Position numbers and translations under genes: made by a program. Below the pieces are notes generated by a model, which saw only the letters and a list, made by a program, of their open reading frames with translations, was not told the origin of the DNA and did not search any database. A stretch of 64,000 nucleotides of DNA from Flintibacter muris (lineage in GTDB: Bacteria; Bacillota; Clostridia; Oscillospirales; Oscillospiraceae), in assembly GCF_943192995.1 (NCBI RefSeq), contig NZ_CALPCP010000019.1, positions 1 through 64,000 of the forward strand, in the 5' to 3' direction. Positions 1-8,300 of this stretch are shown piece by piece. Every line of letters starts with the position of its first letter. Position 1 is the first letter of the stretch.

Positions 1-74
1 TGACAAACTTGATGTTGTCTTTTTGGCCTTTGTCCATTTTGCGCTTATCGTTGATGCCCTTATGTGAACAGAGC

Positions 75-125
75 CTAGGCTTTTTTTAACGAGTTTGATA
101 ATGCTTGTATAATGGCAAGTAACAT
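75..125 (-). CDS. Possible 16-aa small ORF
   Basis: A GGAGG at 133-137 lies seven bases ahead of an ATG that opens a 16-codon frame (MLLAIIQALSNSLKKA) ending at TAG. The frame ends in a run of seven A just before the stop. Beyond the stop, two other minus-strand frames stay open to the window edge. The good ribosome site supports translation, but the size is at the limit of what can be called. It could be a leader peptide or the start of a frameshifted gene. No function is recognised. Confidence 0.3.
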   Translation of the reverse strand: MLLAIIQALSNSLKKA

Positions 126-141
126 AATAAAACCTCCGTCT

Positions 142-187
142 AAAAAGAAAAAGCCGATAGCCGCTATATTTCAAGCGTGCTATCGGC
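142..187 (-). terminator. Rho-independent terminator overlapping the KTR stop codon
   Basis: On the minus strand an 8-bp stem (GCCGATAG / CTATCGGC) with a 19-base loop is followed by TTTTTCTTTTT. The stem begins at the TAG that would end the KTR gene. Confidence 0.7.
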
Positions 188-642
188 TCTGCGTCTGTGC
201 GTCTGGCTCTTTAATAACTGATATATTTAGGTGTTTTACATTGATTAGTGTTTCATGCTTGCATTTCGGGCAAAATTAGTGAATATTTCACGTTCTGAGA
301 GCCATTGGTACGCTTTTGAGATCCATTTACATTTTGCCAAGCATGAGGATACTCAAATGGTGCTTCTGTATCAATGACAAGGGCTAACGCCTGCGCTAAA
401 GCGCATCATTGACACAAAATCCCCATTTGAGTAAGGGCAGATAAGCAAAAGTAAGGGTGGATCTGTTCTGTGAACCATTGGAGCTATTCGAAAATATCGC
501 TGGCTCCATTCGGGCATATGTATGGAGCTCTTGGCGTGAAATAATCAATTAGTGGAAATCGTTCAAGTACCGTATCTTCTCGTACTTTTAACCGTGTTTT
601 ATTACCACAGATGGGGCATAGTATCCAATTATCTAAATTCAA
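180..642 (-). pseudogene. Cys-rich KTR-domain protein, interrupted by a small insertion
   Basis: The 5' part (547-642, TTG start after a GAGGTGG site) encodes a short leader, then CPICGNKTR and REDT...RFPL. This is the hallmark of the small zinc-ribbon-like KTR proteins carried by Gram-positive conjugative transposons. The 3' part (180 to about 276) encodes FCPKCKHETLINVKHLN followed by SVIKEPDA and a stop, so the second CxxC pair is separated from the first by 265 foreign bases. Without the insertion and one copy of its target duplication, the two halves are one base out of frame. Either another small lesion exists or the gene was already damaged. The function of KTR proteins is unknown; the paired CxxC motifs suggest metal binding. 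Confidence 0.75.
282..546. mobile_element. 265-bp MITE-like insertion with inverted ends and target duplication
   Basis: The insertion is bounded by the direct repeat AATTAGTG (274-281 and 547-554). Its ends are imperfect inverted repeats (AATATTTCACG at 282; complement of GATTATTTCACG at 546), with similarity running inward through GAGAGCC/AGAGCTCC. Inside is a long imperfect palindrome around 355-432 (CCATTTGAGT, TCAATGA and GCGC arms), so the whole insert can fold. It has no coding capacity. These are the properties of a non-autonomous miniature inverted-repeat element. No parent transposase is visible in the window. Confidence 0.7.
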
Positions 643-652
643 TAACACCACC

Positions 653-850
653 TCAATCCTCAACTGTAAATATTTCTTCGATTGAAACTCCAAAGACTTT
701 CGCTATATTCCATGCGAGTACCAATGAGGGATTGTATTTTCCTTTTTCGAGATTGCCTATTGTTTCGCGACGAACTCCGACTTTAGAAGCAAGTTCTTCT
801 TGTTTCATGTCAAAACGCACACGATATTCTTTTATCCTATTTTTAATCAT
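653..850 (-). CDS. XRE-family helix-turn-helix regulator (65 aa)
   Basis: The protein consists of a single lambda-repressor-like HTH: IKEYR at the start, then [19 protein letters not shown] as the helix-turn-helix and LEKGKYNPS as the recognition-helix end. The start is the ATG giving [10 protein letters not shown]; the reading frame is open further upstream but without a ribosome site. It overlaps the end of the DUF3796 gene upstream by 8 bases, so the two are probably translationally coupled from the promoter at 1249-1277. Pairs of this kind are common on clostridial mobile elements, and the regulator most likely controls its own operon. The partner relationship is known from family context; the target is inferred. 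Confidence 0.85.
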   Translation of the reverse strand: MIKNRIKEYRVRFDMKQEELASKVGVRRETIGNLEKGKYNPSLVLAWNIAKVFGVSIEEIFTVED

Positions 851-1199
851 TATCTGCCCCTTTTCGTTCTTTCCATTCCAAAATAATAAGTGCAAGAGTA
901 AATGCAAAGATTGTAACTGCAAAACTCAATCCAAAGGACATAGGGACAGCTTTAGTTCCGTCGTAAACATAGGAACATACAAACATAAAAGGAACAAGAG
1001 AAATCATTTCTGACATAAATGCAAACGTAGCTGCTTTCTGGACATTAAGTCGAAAAAACTCATCGGGGATTACCCAAAAATATCGAATGTAATATGCAAA
1101 TCCCAAAAATCCATATAACCCAGTATTCTCGGTACACCAACCTAAAATAGCTATTAGTGCCAAGAGAGATAAAAATCCTAAATAGTTGATTTTTTTCAT
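843..1199 (-). CDS. DUF3796-like small membrane protein
   Basis: This 118-residue protein starts [15 protein letters not shown] and has four hydrophobic stretches (about residues 5-22, 28-45, 62-78 and 85-106), so it is an integral membrane protein. The sequence style and its coupling to a downstream XRE regulator match the DUF3796 family, whose function is unknown. A ribosome site (GGAGG, 11 bases upstream) precedes the ATG. It is the first gene of a two-gene operon with a near-consensus promoter. By analogy with other membrane-protein/XRE pairs it could modulate the regulator, but nothing in the sequence shows that. Confidence 0.7.
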   Translation of the reverse strand: MKKINYLGFLSLLALIAILGWCTENTGLYGFLGFAYYIRYFWVIPDEFFRLNVQKAATFAFMSEMISLVPFMFVCSYVYDGTKAVPMSFGLSFAVTIFAFTLALIILEWKERKGADND

Positions 1200-1248
1200 A
1201 GTAGTTTTCCTCCTTTTTTTTGTGGTGTATTTCGCACTTTATGTTATA

Positions 1249-1277
1249 AATATACCACGTAAGAAGTTTCGTGTCAA
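1249..1277 (-). promoter_or_regulatory. Sigma-A promoter for the DUF3796-XRE pair
   Basis: On the minus strand TTGACA is separated by exactly 17 bases from TATATT, about 50 bases ahead of the DUF3796 start codon. Confidence 0.75.
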
Positions 1278-1279
1278 GC

Positions 1280-1663
1280 GTTAATAAAGGTACTGGAAAT
1301 AGAGGAAACATGAACAGGGGGGCGAATAGCTTATCCGTAACTAAACAACAAGTTAGAAAGCGTTATAATCTTTGCAGTTTGCAATTTTTTTCTTTCGCTT
1401 TTGTTTGGCATTTTAGAAACTTTTCCGTAGTAGGAGATAAGAAAAAATTTTTGAAAAAATTCTCTCAAAACTTCGGCAAAATTGCTCTGTGTGGTGTTGT
1501 AGGTATTGAGAGGAAAAGCAGTGGGTTTGGGAAACTTCCCAACAAGCAAAAATCGCCCGCTGTCGGCAGACAGAAAACGGACGATTTTACGGAAAGGGTA
1601 CCTCTTTCCTATGCTTGCTCCGAAACTTATCACTTTAATAAACATAGAAAGGACGGGAAAGGA
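1280..1663. other. AT-rich intergenic region without a convincing gene
   Basis: About 380 bases upstream of the TnpW-like gene. A frame is open through it on the plus strand, but it lacks a start with a ribosome site and its composition is non-coding in style. Visible signals are a TATAAT at 1364-1369 without a clear -35 box, and a short palindrome TTGGGAA-AC-TTCCCAA at 1527-1542. I see no further features. Confidence 0.5.
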
Positions 1664-2084
<421 letters not shown>

Positions 2085-2092
2085 ACTGGAAG

Positions 2093-2902
2093 TTAGTGTG
2101 CTTTTTTATAATAGGCGCGGAGAATAGGCTCCAGCTCCCGCCACTTGATCTCATACTCCTGGCGGTAGGTCTCTACGGTGCGGGAGGGGGTAATGAGCTG
2201 CTCCTTGCCCCGATACTTCATGGTGTAGGGCTTGAAGGCGCTGGAGTCCGGGTTCATGCCGTGCAGGCCGTCCAGAAGCTCTTTGCCCTCCTCCAGGTTG
2301 CGCAGGAGCGCGGATACGGTAGACAGGCCCTCCTCATTGGGCGGTATGAAGTCGTGGATGTCCGCCCCGTGCTTCAGCAGCTCGTCCAGCACCGCCTTGA
2401 GCATCTCTCGCAGTCGGCGCTGTTCCTCCCTGGCCGTTTCCACACGGTAGTCGGGATAGGAATCGTGAGCGAACTGGTCGTACTCCTCCAGGGCGTGCTG
2501 CCAGGCGGTGAGGCCGTAGGAGGTTTTCTGATTTGGGTCCATCCCCATGTCCAGCAGGCGGCGCAGTAGCAGAAAATACTGCTTGCTCCGCTCCGGACCG
2601 GGGCCCACGGTGTGCCTCGCCCGCATGAAGCACTGGCCCACGGCGTCATACCAGATGGGGGCGGAGAAATTGTTGCCGTAAGGGTTGACGGCATCCGCAA
2701 AGTTCACGTCCGCCCCCCGGTCCAGCAGCAGGTGGGCCACCTCCAGGTTGTCACTCTTGATGGCCACCATCAGAGGGGACTGACCATCGTCCTTTTTGGG
2801 CGGCGCTTTGGCAAGGCAGGAGATCAGGTCGGGCTTCTTGTCCAGAATGGCGGCGACTTCATCCACTTTCCCCTGCCGAATACAGACAAACAGCTTTTTC
2901 AC
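2093..2902 (-). CDS. Ankyrin-repeat protein (cargo gene)
   Basis: The start is the GTG at 2902, preceded by GGGGAGG; 269 residues. The N-terminal half has ankyrin repeats: 'GKVDEVAAILDKKPDLIS', then 'DGQSPLMVAIKSDNLEVAHL' with LLDRGADVN, a third repeat around LLLRRLLDMGMDPN, and a last one around LLKHGADIHDF. The C-terminal about 90 residues are charged and unassigned. There is no signal peptide or membrane segment, so it is probably cytoplasmic and acts through protein-protein contacts. It has its own promoter (2958-2986) and terminator (2049-2079) and lies between a truncated recombinase and the ICE relaxase, which marks it as a cargo unit. Partner and function are unknown. Confidence 0.85.
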   Translation of the reverse strand: MKKLFVCIRQGKVDEVAAILDKKPDLISCLAKAPPKKDDGQSPLMVAIKSDNLEVAHLLLDRGADVNFADAVNPYGNNFSAPIWYDAVGQCFMRARHTVGPGPERSKQYFLLLRRLLDMGMDPNQKTSYGLTAWQHALEEYDQFAHDSYPDYRVETAREEQRRLREMLKAVLDELLKHGADIHDFIPPNEEGLSTVSALLRNLEEGKELLDGLHGMNPDSSAFKPYTMKYRGKEQLITPSRTVETYRQEYEIKWRELEPILRAYYKKAH

Positions 2903-2957
2903 AGCAAATCCTCCCCTCAAGTGTGACTATTCCGATTTGTCGAATTGACCTGCCCAA

Positions 2958-2986
2958 AGTATAGCACAAAGCCGGCCAGCGTTCAA
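2958..2986 (-). promoter_or_regulatory. Sigma-A promoter for the ankyrin gene
   Basis: On the minus strand TTGAAC, 17-base spacer, TATACT, about 55 bases ahead of the GTG start. Confidence 0.7.
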
Positions 2987-3023
2987 CCCTCATTGCAGGG
3001 CTTTCAGCAAAGTTGCAAGCAAT

Positions 3024-3083
3024 GCAATCTTCCGTAAGATTGCGTATTTTGGCAGGAATCCCTTTCCGGTATTCCTGCCAAAA
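3024..3083. other. Two adjacent strong hairpins downstream of the relaxase
   Basis: GCAATCTT-CCGT-AAGATTGC (3024-3043) is followed three bases later by a perfect 13-bp stem, TTTTGGCAGGAAT / ATTCCTGCCAAAA (3047-3083). They sit about 100-160 bases past the relaxase stop, near the presumed left end of the element. The second has an A/T-flanked stem that could end transcription in both directions. They could equally be recombination or replication structures. Confidence 0.5.
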
Positions 3084-3181
3084 TGCTTGTTGGTGACATA
3101 TCCCCAAACCCCTGAGATCATCACCTGCGGTGATGGCTGCGCGTTCCGTTGGAACGCTGAAAAACAAAATCAGGAAGAAAC

Positions 3182-4591
3182 TTATTGCCGTGACTTCTGC
3201 GTGTCCCTCTGCGGTTCCCGCCCGGTAGGAATATCCAGCAAATGCTCCACATTCGCCCGGACATTATGGAGCTCCTTCATATCAGCCCTGGCCTGCTTGT
3301 AAGAAGAATAGGCTTTCCGTTTCTGTTCCAGGAGCCCGGCGTATTCTTCCCGCAGAGATTTAACGGAGGGCAGCTTTGTGATCCCCAATCCGTCAAAGTG
3401 TTTCTTCGCCGCCTGGTGCAGCAGGATTTCCGTCTCATGCGCCGCACGGAATTTTTTGCTGTACCCGGCTTTCCGGTATTCCACATAGACTGTCCGTGTT
3501 TTGGCATAATTGACGATCTGTTTCTGCAGCTCCCCGTTGGCGGCCATCTGCGATTCCAGCTCCTTGATCTGTACCGACAGCGCATTAAAATTAGCAGTAG
3601 CAATATCTGATTTTTTCTGCAAATCCTCATAGTTCATATCGCCATGCTCTTTGAGCCAGATCACCGCCTGGGAGAGCTGTTTTAAGTTGAACACCTTCGC
3701 CCAGCGTTCATATCCCGGACCTTTGCCGGAACGGATTGCCGCCTCAATATCCACCAGAAGCCCGACTTTGGAAACCGGCCTTTGGGGAGAAATACGGCGC
3801 GGCTTTGCCGTCCGTGTGCCGGCAATCCGTTCTTTGATGGCCTGCTCGGTATAGTCGCCTTTCAGTGTGTCACACCGGGTATATCTATCATCAGGTGACA
3901 GGCGAAAACGAAGGTGCTTTCGCTCCCGGTTGACTTCAATCCCAGCCGCCTCCAGCTTTTTCAAAAGTTCTTCAAAGTCCTTCGGCTTTTCTTCCAGGGC
4001 TGCGTCGATTGCCTGTCGCAGCTGTTCCTGGTGGGAAGGCTGTTTCTGACTTCCCATCCATGTGCCGTAATGCTCCCGGCTGGGTTTCGGATTCTCCACA
4101 ATGGAAAGCCCATGCTCCAGGCACAGCTTGTCATTCATGCGCCGGATCGCCCATGTAGAGCCCCAGAAGTTGCGGAATTTTTTCTGGCAGTCCAGCGTGG
4201 TAGAATTTATGATGATGTGGTTATGGACATGGTGTTTATCCACATGGGTACAGACAACAAAAGCATGGTTTCCCTTCGTCAGTTTCAATGCCAGCTCCCG
4301 GCCGATCTGGTTCGCTTCTTCCGGCGTGACCTCGCCGGGTTTGAACGCCTGCCGGAGATGGTAGGCAATCACATCATCCGCGCCCCGGTTTCTTCCGGTC
4401 AGGTTCGCATACTGGCGCTTGGATAAAAGGAACTCCGCATCAGCGGTCTGGGTGTCGCACTCATGGCCATAAATGAATTTCCCAAAATCGGTTTTCTGCG
4501 GATTCTTTACATAGTCAATGATGTCCGCTATGGCCGTGGAAATATCCCGGCCTTTCCCAACATGCAGCGGCATGAGCCGAGTGGTTGCCAT
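3182..4591 (-). CDS. MOBP-type relaxase
   Basis: This protein nicks the transfer origin and leads the single strand into the recipient. The N-terminal domain (about residues 1-230 of 469) shows the relaxase blocks: LMPLHVGKGRDI at the start, and the metal-binding histidine motif HVDKHHVHNHIIIN. The C-terminal half is charged and helical (likely coiled coil), ending GREPQRDTQKSRQ. The start is the ATG giving MATTRLMPL, because AAGGGGG lies eight bases upstream; an in-frame GTG three codons earlier is less likely. It is the last gene of the leftward ICE series, 33 bases after the DUF3849 gene, with MobC a little upstream. The length is typical of this family. Confidence 0.92.
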   Translation of the reverse strand: MATTRLMPLHVGKGRDISTAIADIIDYVKNPQKTDFGKFIYGHECDTQTADAEFLLSKRQYANLTGRNRGADDVIAYHLRQAFKPGEVTPEEANQIGRELALKLTKGNHAFVVCTHVDKHHVHNHIIINSTTLDCQKKFRNFWGSTWAIRRMNDKLCLEHGLSIVENPKPSREHYGTWMGSQKQPSHQEQLRQAIDAALEEKPKDFEELLKKLEAAGIEVNRERKHLRFRLSPDDRYTRCDTLKGDYTEQAIKERIAGTRTAKPRRISPQRPVSKVGLLVDIEAAIRSGKGPGYERWAKVFNLKQLSQAVIWLKEHGDMNYEDLQKKSDIATANFNALSVQIKELESQMAANGELQKQIVNYAKTRTVYVEYRKAGYSKKFRAAHETEILLHQAAKKHFDGLGITKLPSVKSLREEYAGLLEQKRKAYSSYKQARADMKELHNVRANVEHLLDIPTGREPQRDTQKSRQ

Positions 4592-4624
4592 ATCTGTCAC
4601 CCCCTTAATCCAATATTGGCCCTG

Positions 4625-5134
4625 TTACCGCTCCGGCTCCTTTTTTGCTTTCGTCCTGTCACTGTGCGCCTGCTGCCCGGCATTTTTATTCAGGCTGTCA
4701 CGCACGGACGGTTTCTGCTCCTGGGCCGGCACACACTCCCGTCTGGCCTGGGAGAGAAACAGGTCGGTAAGTCCGGGATTGCAGCGGTCCACAACAAAGT
4801 AAACACTCCGGTCATATCCGAAACCGTCCTTATCCTCACAGACCGGAACCATCTGCGCCCATGCTTTGTTGTCCCGTGAAATGCGCCCGTCGTAATCTTT
4901 CTGCCGGACCGTGTTGGCAAGGACATAAAAAATCCGGCCATAATCAAACTGCTGTAATACCTGCTGCACACATGCCGGGCCTAAACGGTTATCCCGGTAG
5001 TTGTCCGCAATGGCCTGTTCGATTGCCTCCCTGCACGCAATGTTTGCTTTGTGGGAAGCGTGGTACTGATCCAGTTCCCCATGCTCATGCGCATAGGTGG
5101 CAGAATGAAAATAAATTGGCGTTGTATCTTTCAA
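4625..5134 (-). CDS. DUF3849 protein with the shared KPSV tail
   Basis: A TTG start (GGAGGG six bases upstream) gives 169 residues beginning LKDTTPIYFHSATYAHEHGE. The sequence matches DUF3849, a domain found on conjugative elements of Clostridia, often inside polyvalent proteins; its biochemical role is unknown. The last about 29 residues are a distinct tail, KPSVRDSLNKN followed by a basic disordered stretch ending KKEPER. The same type of tail ends many other proteins of this element (see findings). The gene lies between the CD1845-type terminator and the relaxase, so it may be co-transcribed with the relaxase. Confidence 0.75.
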   Translation of the reverse strand: MKDTTPIYFHSATYAHEHGELDQYHASHKANIACREAIEQAIADNYRDNRLGPACVQQVLQQFDYGRIFYVLANTVRQKDYDGRISRDNKAWAQMVPVCEDKDGFGYDRSVYFVVDRCNPGLTDLFLSQARRECVPAQEQKPSVRDSLNKNAGQQAHSDRTKAKKEPER

Positions 5135-5184
5135 TGAAATCCCTCCAATCAAAAAGCTGCCGTAACAGACAGCCATAATTATAG

Positions 5185-5215
5185 AAAAAGGGCGGGGCTG
5201 CCAATGCGCCCCGCC
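5185..5215 (-). terminator. Rho-independent terminator after the CD1845-like gene
   Basis: Minus strand: GGCGGGGC, 9-base loop, GCCCCGCC, then CTTTTTC. Confidence 0.8.
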
Positions 5216-5223
5216 GAAACTGT

Positions 5224-5514
5224 TTAACCAAATATAAAATCTTTCAGGGCGCCATTTACGCCGCCGATCATGCCGACCAGCCAGGCCGCCGCCATCGGCA
5301 GGCCGTATGGGCTGATAAGGAACGCGATCACCAGCCAGGACATTCCCGGCCAGAACCCGGCAGCGAAGAACAGCGCCAGCGCTGCCAGAAGAACAATCCC
5401 TGACAGAATCCCCAGCACAGCGCCGGAAATCACAACAAGAAATTTGCAGAACAAATAAAGAATCCCTGTAACTATTACAAAGGGAAGTGCCAGCAGTTTG
5501 CCAATCAGACGCAT
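5224..5514 (-). CDS. CD1845-family small membrane protein
   Basis: This 96-residue protein consists mostly of hydrophobic segments (about residues 8-28, 30-55 and 58-85). It matches the CD1845 family, named after a gene of a C. difficile conjugative transposon. The ATG follows GGAGG by seven bases. It lies between the mobilisation genes mobC and the relaxase and is followed by a terminator. A membrane protein here might belong to the transfer apparatus or to surface/entry exclusion, but no role is established and none can be read from the sequence. Confidence 0.75.
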   Translation of the reverse strand: MRLIGKLLALPFVIVTGILYLFCKFLVVISGAVLGILSGIVLLAALALFFAAGFWPGMSWLVIAFLISPYGLPMAAAWLVGMIGGVNGALKDFIFG

Positions 5515-5529
5515 ACGTGCGCCTCCTTT

Positions 5530-5650
5530 CCTAATCCCATGTCCGATTTTTCAGGACATCCAGGTATGCCCGAAGGGTATTTCAAAGAGAAGCATATTTA
5601 CCCCTCCAGTAAAATTTTACCGTGCCGGCCTGCGGAAAGCAACGGCGGTT
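5530..5650. other. Candidate transfer origin (oriT) with three small palindromes
   Basis: This is the only sizeable untranslated gap beside mobC. It holds ATGTCC-N9-GGACAT (5539-5559), ATGCCC-GAA-GGGTAT (5566-5580) and the perfect palindrome GTAAAATTTTAC (5609-5620). Clustered inverted repeats next to mobC/relaxase genes are typical of oriT. No nic consensus was recognised, so this is inference. Confidence 0.3.
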
Positions 5651-5658
5651 CTTCCTGT

Positions 5659-6003
5659 TTACGAAATGTTCGCAAATCCCCGCAGCAGCTTATCCATGCC
5701 GTCCCACAGGCTGTCCAGGCGGGTGCGCAGATCGTCCACGTCGGCAGAATAAACACTTCCGGTCTCATTGGCGCGTCTGGCATACTGGTTCAGGTTATTG
5801 GAGCAGATACGAAGGAGCCGTATCATTTCCTGGATGTCGCTCATATCCAGATGGATAATATAACCGTCAACCGCCATCTTGCGCAGATATGCGGACAGGT
5901 TGGTAATGCCGAGCTCCGCCATGCGTTCCCTTACCAGCTCCGCATCCTGCTCGGACATGACGAACTCTGTGCGGACGGATTTTTTATTATGCCCGCCCTT
6001 CAT
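5659..6003 (-). CDS. mobC: MobC-type relaxosome accessory protein
   Basis: This 114-residue protein has the MobC pattern: a basic N-terminus (MKGGHNKKSVRTEFVMSEQD), a ribbon-helix-helix-like stretch with 'ERMAELGITNLSAYLRKMAV', then the conserved 'LRICSNNLNQYARRANETG'. MobC proteins bind near oriT, help open the DNA and recruit the relaxase. Its start overlaps the preceding gene's stop by 4 bases, so translation is coupled. The relaxase follows about 1.1 kb downstream. The identification is firm; the binding site is probably in the non-coding gap just downstream. Confidence 0.88.
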   Translation of the reverse strand: MKGGHNKKSVRTEFVMSEQDAELVRERMAELGITNLSAYLRKMAVDGYIIHLDMSDIQEMIRLLRICSNNLNQYARRANETGSVYSADVDDLRTRLDSLWDGMDKLLRGFANIS

Positions 6004-6698
6004 CGTTCCGGCTCCTTTTTCGGGGCAGGCGGTTTATGGGTGGGGGCGGTTGTCCGGGACTCTTTGAGCCTTCCGCGCAAGGTATTCTTTTTCAGGCCGT
6101 CAATATATTCTTTTATATTGCCATTTGTGGCATGGCAGGAGCGTTTGAGCCGTTCCCGTTTCAGGATTACGGCAAGCTCCCGCTCGTCCTTTGGCAGATC
6201 GGTCATCGACTTTGGGCTCCCATGTACCGGCATCAGCTCATTCATAAGCTGTCTCCGATCCTGATAAGGAAGCGTGATACTGGCTCCGTCCTCAAACACA
6301 ACGGCCACTTTACCAATGGGGCAGGTCAGCAACTTTACCCGTTCCACATGAGCCCCATATTCAAGCGGGTATATATCGCCGACCACTTTTCCGTCTTGCA
6401 CGTCTTTGATCGAGAGGGCATAGGCAAGAACCGGGTCTTTTGTCTGTTCATGGTAAAACTTCCACACATTATTTGCATGGCTGCCCTCCAGATAGACCTC
6501 CCATTCCCGCAGGGTATAGGTGCCGCACGGCCTCGACATCCAGAGAAGCCGCCGGTCCTCCGGTTCTCCCGATAGAGCCAGCTTTGGGATCAGCTCTTTA
6601 TCCATATCAAAATCATCCTTGTAGTGTTGCGTGTGCAGCTCCATGATCTGCCCCAGGCTGTCCAGTATATCCACGCCCTCAAATCTTACCGCGCCCAT
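6000..6698 (-). CDS. Conserved ICE protein of unknown function with basic ER tail
   Basis: This 232-residue protein starts MGAVRFEGVDILDSLGQIME. I recognise the sequence style from clostridial conjugative elements but can name no domain. It is soluble, with no signal or membrane segment. The C-terminus has the element's shared tail in a diverged form (KKNTLRGRLKES, then a proline/lysine-rich stretch ending KKEPER). It overlaps mobC by 4 bases and the upstream gene by 1 base, so it belongs to the same translation-coupled string of genes. Co-transcription with mobC suggests a role during mobilisation or early after entry, but that is inference. Confidence 0.6.
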   Translation of the reverse strand: MGAVRFEGVDILDSLGQIMELHTQHYKDDFDMDKELIPKLALSGEPEDRRLLWMSRPCGTYTLREWEVYLEGSHANNVWKFYHEQTKDPVLAYALSIKDVQDGKVVGDIYPLEYGAHVERVKLLTCPIGKVAVVFEDGASITLPYQDRRQLMNELMPVHGSPKSMTDLPKDERELAVILKRERLKRSCHATNGNIKEYIDGLKKNTLRGRLKESRTTAPTHKPPAPKKEPER

Positions 6699-7639
6699 CA
6701 GCGTTCCCTCTCTGCCATCAACGGCGCTGCCTGTTTTGCTTCATGCTCCGAACGTTCCGCCTTCAGCCGTTCCATCAGGGAAGGTTTCTCCGGCGTTTCC
6801 TCCAGCAGCGTCTCCGGGGCAAGCTCCCGGATTTCCTCGTAAGTCTGCCCGTCCGTCAGGTCGGGGCGCTCCGGCGGTTCGTTGTTGAGGCGTCCGTCCA
6901 GCATATTGTAATTGCCGGTCTGTCCTTCCTCGTAAAGCTCCGCATTACGCAGATAGCTCTCCGGCGCCTGGAAGGGCTGTCCGGCAAACATGATCTCCCT
7001 ATGGGGCGTAAACTGTGAGAGCACGCCGTCCCGGAGCCTTGCAAATTCTTCATACTGGCCCAGGGTAAGGCCGCGCTCCAGCATTTCCGCCTGGGTATGC
7101 GCCCAGCCCTCCCCATAGAGAAAATAGTACATATCCGGCTGGTCGCAGACAAAGCACAGGGAGCCGTCCTGATTGTCATAATAAGACGCCTGCATATCCT
7201 GATAGTGGCAGCGTTCCTCACGTCCCAGGTACACCCGGTTATCTGCGCCCAGCATGGCGACCATGCCCGCATAGTTGCTGTGGACCGCAGAGCGGATTCC
7301 CACCAATGGGTCCGCCTCCGGCATGATCTGCCTGCCGGGAATCTCATTGCGCTTTTCCGCTGCGTCATTTCTCGGCGCCACTTCCTCATGGGCGCGGGCA
7401 TCCAAATCCGGCTGTGCCGCACGTTTTTTAATTGCGCCCGGTTCCGGCTCTTTTTCCTCCACATAGTAGCGGACATTCGCCGTGGCATGGCGGCCGGCTT
7501 CGTCCGCATAATCCTGGGCGGCTTTTTCAGAATCAAATTCCAGAGGCTTTCCGTCCTCTTTGCACCAGCCCTCCGCACGTCCAAAAATGGAAGAGCCGCT
7601 GCGGACCGCCCACACGCCGTATACTTTTTCTTTTCCCAT
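6698..7639 (-). CDS. Conserved ICE protein of unknown function with KPSL tail
   Basis: This 313-residue protein begins MGKEKVYGVWAVRSGSSIFG. The N-terminal part looks like a small globular domain (about residues 1-65) with 'FDSEKAAQDYADEAGRHATA', the pattern of viroplasmin-like or RNase H1 N-terminal modules (a weak suggestion only). The middle is acidic and unassigned. The end carries the element's tail motif KPSLMERLKAERSEHEAKQ and closes ERER. The gene is spaced 11 bases from its upstream neighbour and overlaps the downstream one by 1 base. Function unknown. Confidence 0.6.
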   Translation of the reverse strand: MGKEKVYGVWAVRSGSSIFGRAEGWCKEDGKPLEFDSEKAAQDYADEAGRHATANVRYYVEEKEPEPGAIKKRAAQPDLDARAHEEVAPRNDAAEKRNEIPGRQIMPEADPLVGIRSAVHSNYAGMVAMLGADNRVYLGREERCHYQDMQASYYDNQDGSLCFVCDQPDMYYFLYGEGWAHTQAEMLERGLTLGQYEEFARLRDGVLSQFTPHREIMFAGQPFQAPESYLRNAELYEEGQTGNYNMLDGRLNNEPPERPDLTDGQTYEEIRELAPETLLEETPEKPSLMERLKAERSEHEAKQAAPLMAERER

Positions 7640-7650
7640 CCTGACCCTCC

Positions 7651-8289
7651 TTACCGTTCCTGCTGTTTCGGCGTTTTCTGCTTTTTGTCCGGTTCCGCCG
7701 TCTTTGTTTCTTTTATCTGCTGCCGGACCGAGGCCCTGTGCTCCGGCTCCCTTTCGGAATCCGTGATATTGACATACTCGCCGATGATGTTCAGCGCCTC
7801 ATGGTAGCTGCCGGAAGCAAACACCCGGTCCGACATTTCTTTTGCCTGGTCCGCCATATCATTCCTGCGGAGGGTGCGGGCCGCAATCCCTACCAGGTTG
7901 AAAACATTCCCGTCCTGGCCGATCAACGCGCAGTCCGGTTTCTCCGGCTCCGGCGAAGGCTCACTGATAAAGCCGCCCAGACGGTTCGGTACAAAATCGG
8001 ATAGCCAGGTACCCCCGAAATCCGCATGGGTCTGTAACCGCCAGATGGCAAGTTTCCCGATGTCCAGCTTTACATCCTCGAAAGGGTAGAGCAGGCAGGT
8101 AAGCTCCCCATACTGGAAAGCTGAAACGTCCTCAAATTTACTGCCGTCCTTCAAAATGCCCGCCTCGGTGAACATATCATTGATCCCGTCCACCCATTCC
8201 TTCAAATCCCCGCCGCAGCCCTGCAGGATCAGGCCGTCTTTGCCCTCCATGCCCCGCAGGTCATCAGTTGTGATCGTGTTGATATTCAT
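7651..8289 (-). CDS. Conserved ICE protein of unknown function with tail motif
   Basis: This 212-residue protein starts MNINTITTDDLRGMEGKDGL. It contains a conserved central/C-terminal block, 'CALIGQDGNVFNLVGIAART' with a following EALNIIGEYVNI, a sequence frequent on Clostridia conjugative elements but without a known function. The tail is ASVRQQIKETKTAEPDKKQK ending QQER, the same pattern as its neighbours. Eleven-base gaps on both sides show tight operon packing with the 8301 and 6698 genes. The two neighbours carry the same kind of tail, which suggests a functional group. Confidence 0.65.
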   Translation of the reverse strand: MNINTITTDDLRGMEGKDGLILQGCGGDLKEWVDGINDMFTEAGILKDGSKFEDVSAFQYGELTCLLYPFEDVKLDIGKLAIWRLQTHADFGGTWLSDFVPNRLGGFISEPSPEPEKPDCALIGQDGNVFNLVGIAARTLRRNDMADQAKEMSDRVFASGSYHEALNIIGEYVNITDSEREPEHRASVRQQIKETKTAEPDKKQKTPKQQER

Positions 8290-8300
8290 AAAACCGCCTC

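Noticed and set aside
1271..1663. N-terminal 131-codon extension of the TnpW-like protein
   Set aside because: The composition is AT-rich and non-coding in style, there is no ribosome site, and the small family size fits the start at 1664.
2859..3167. 102-codon frame between the relaxase and ankyrin genes
   Set aside because: No ribosome site, and it runs through two hairpins and the ankyrin promoter. It is better explained as non-coding ICE end DNA.
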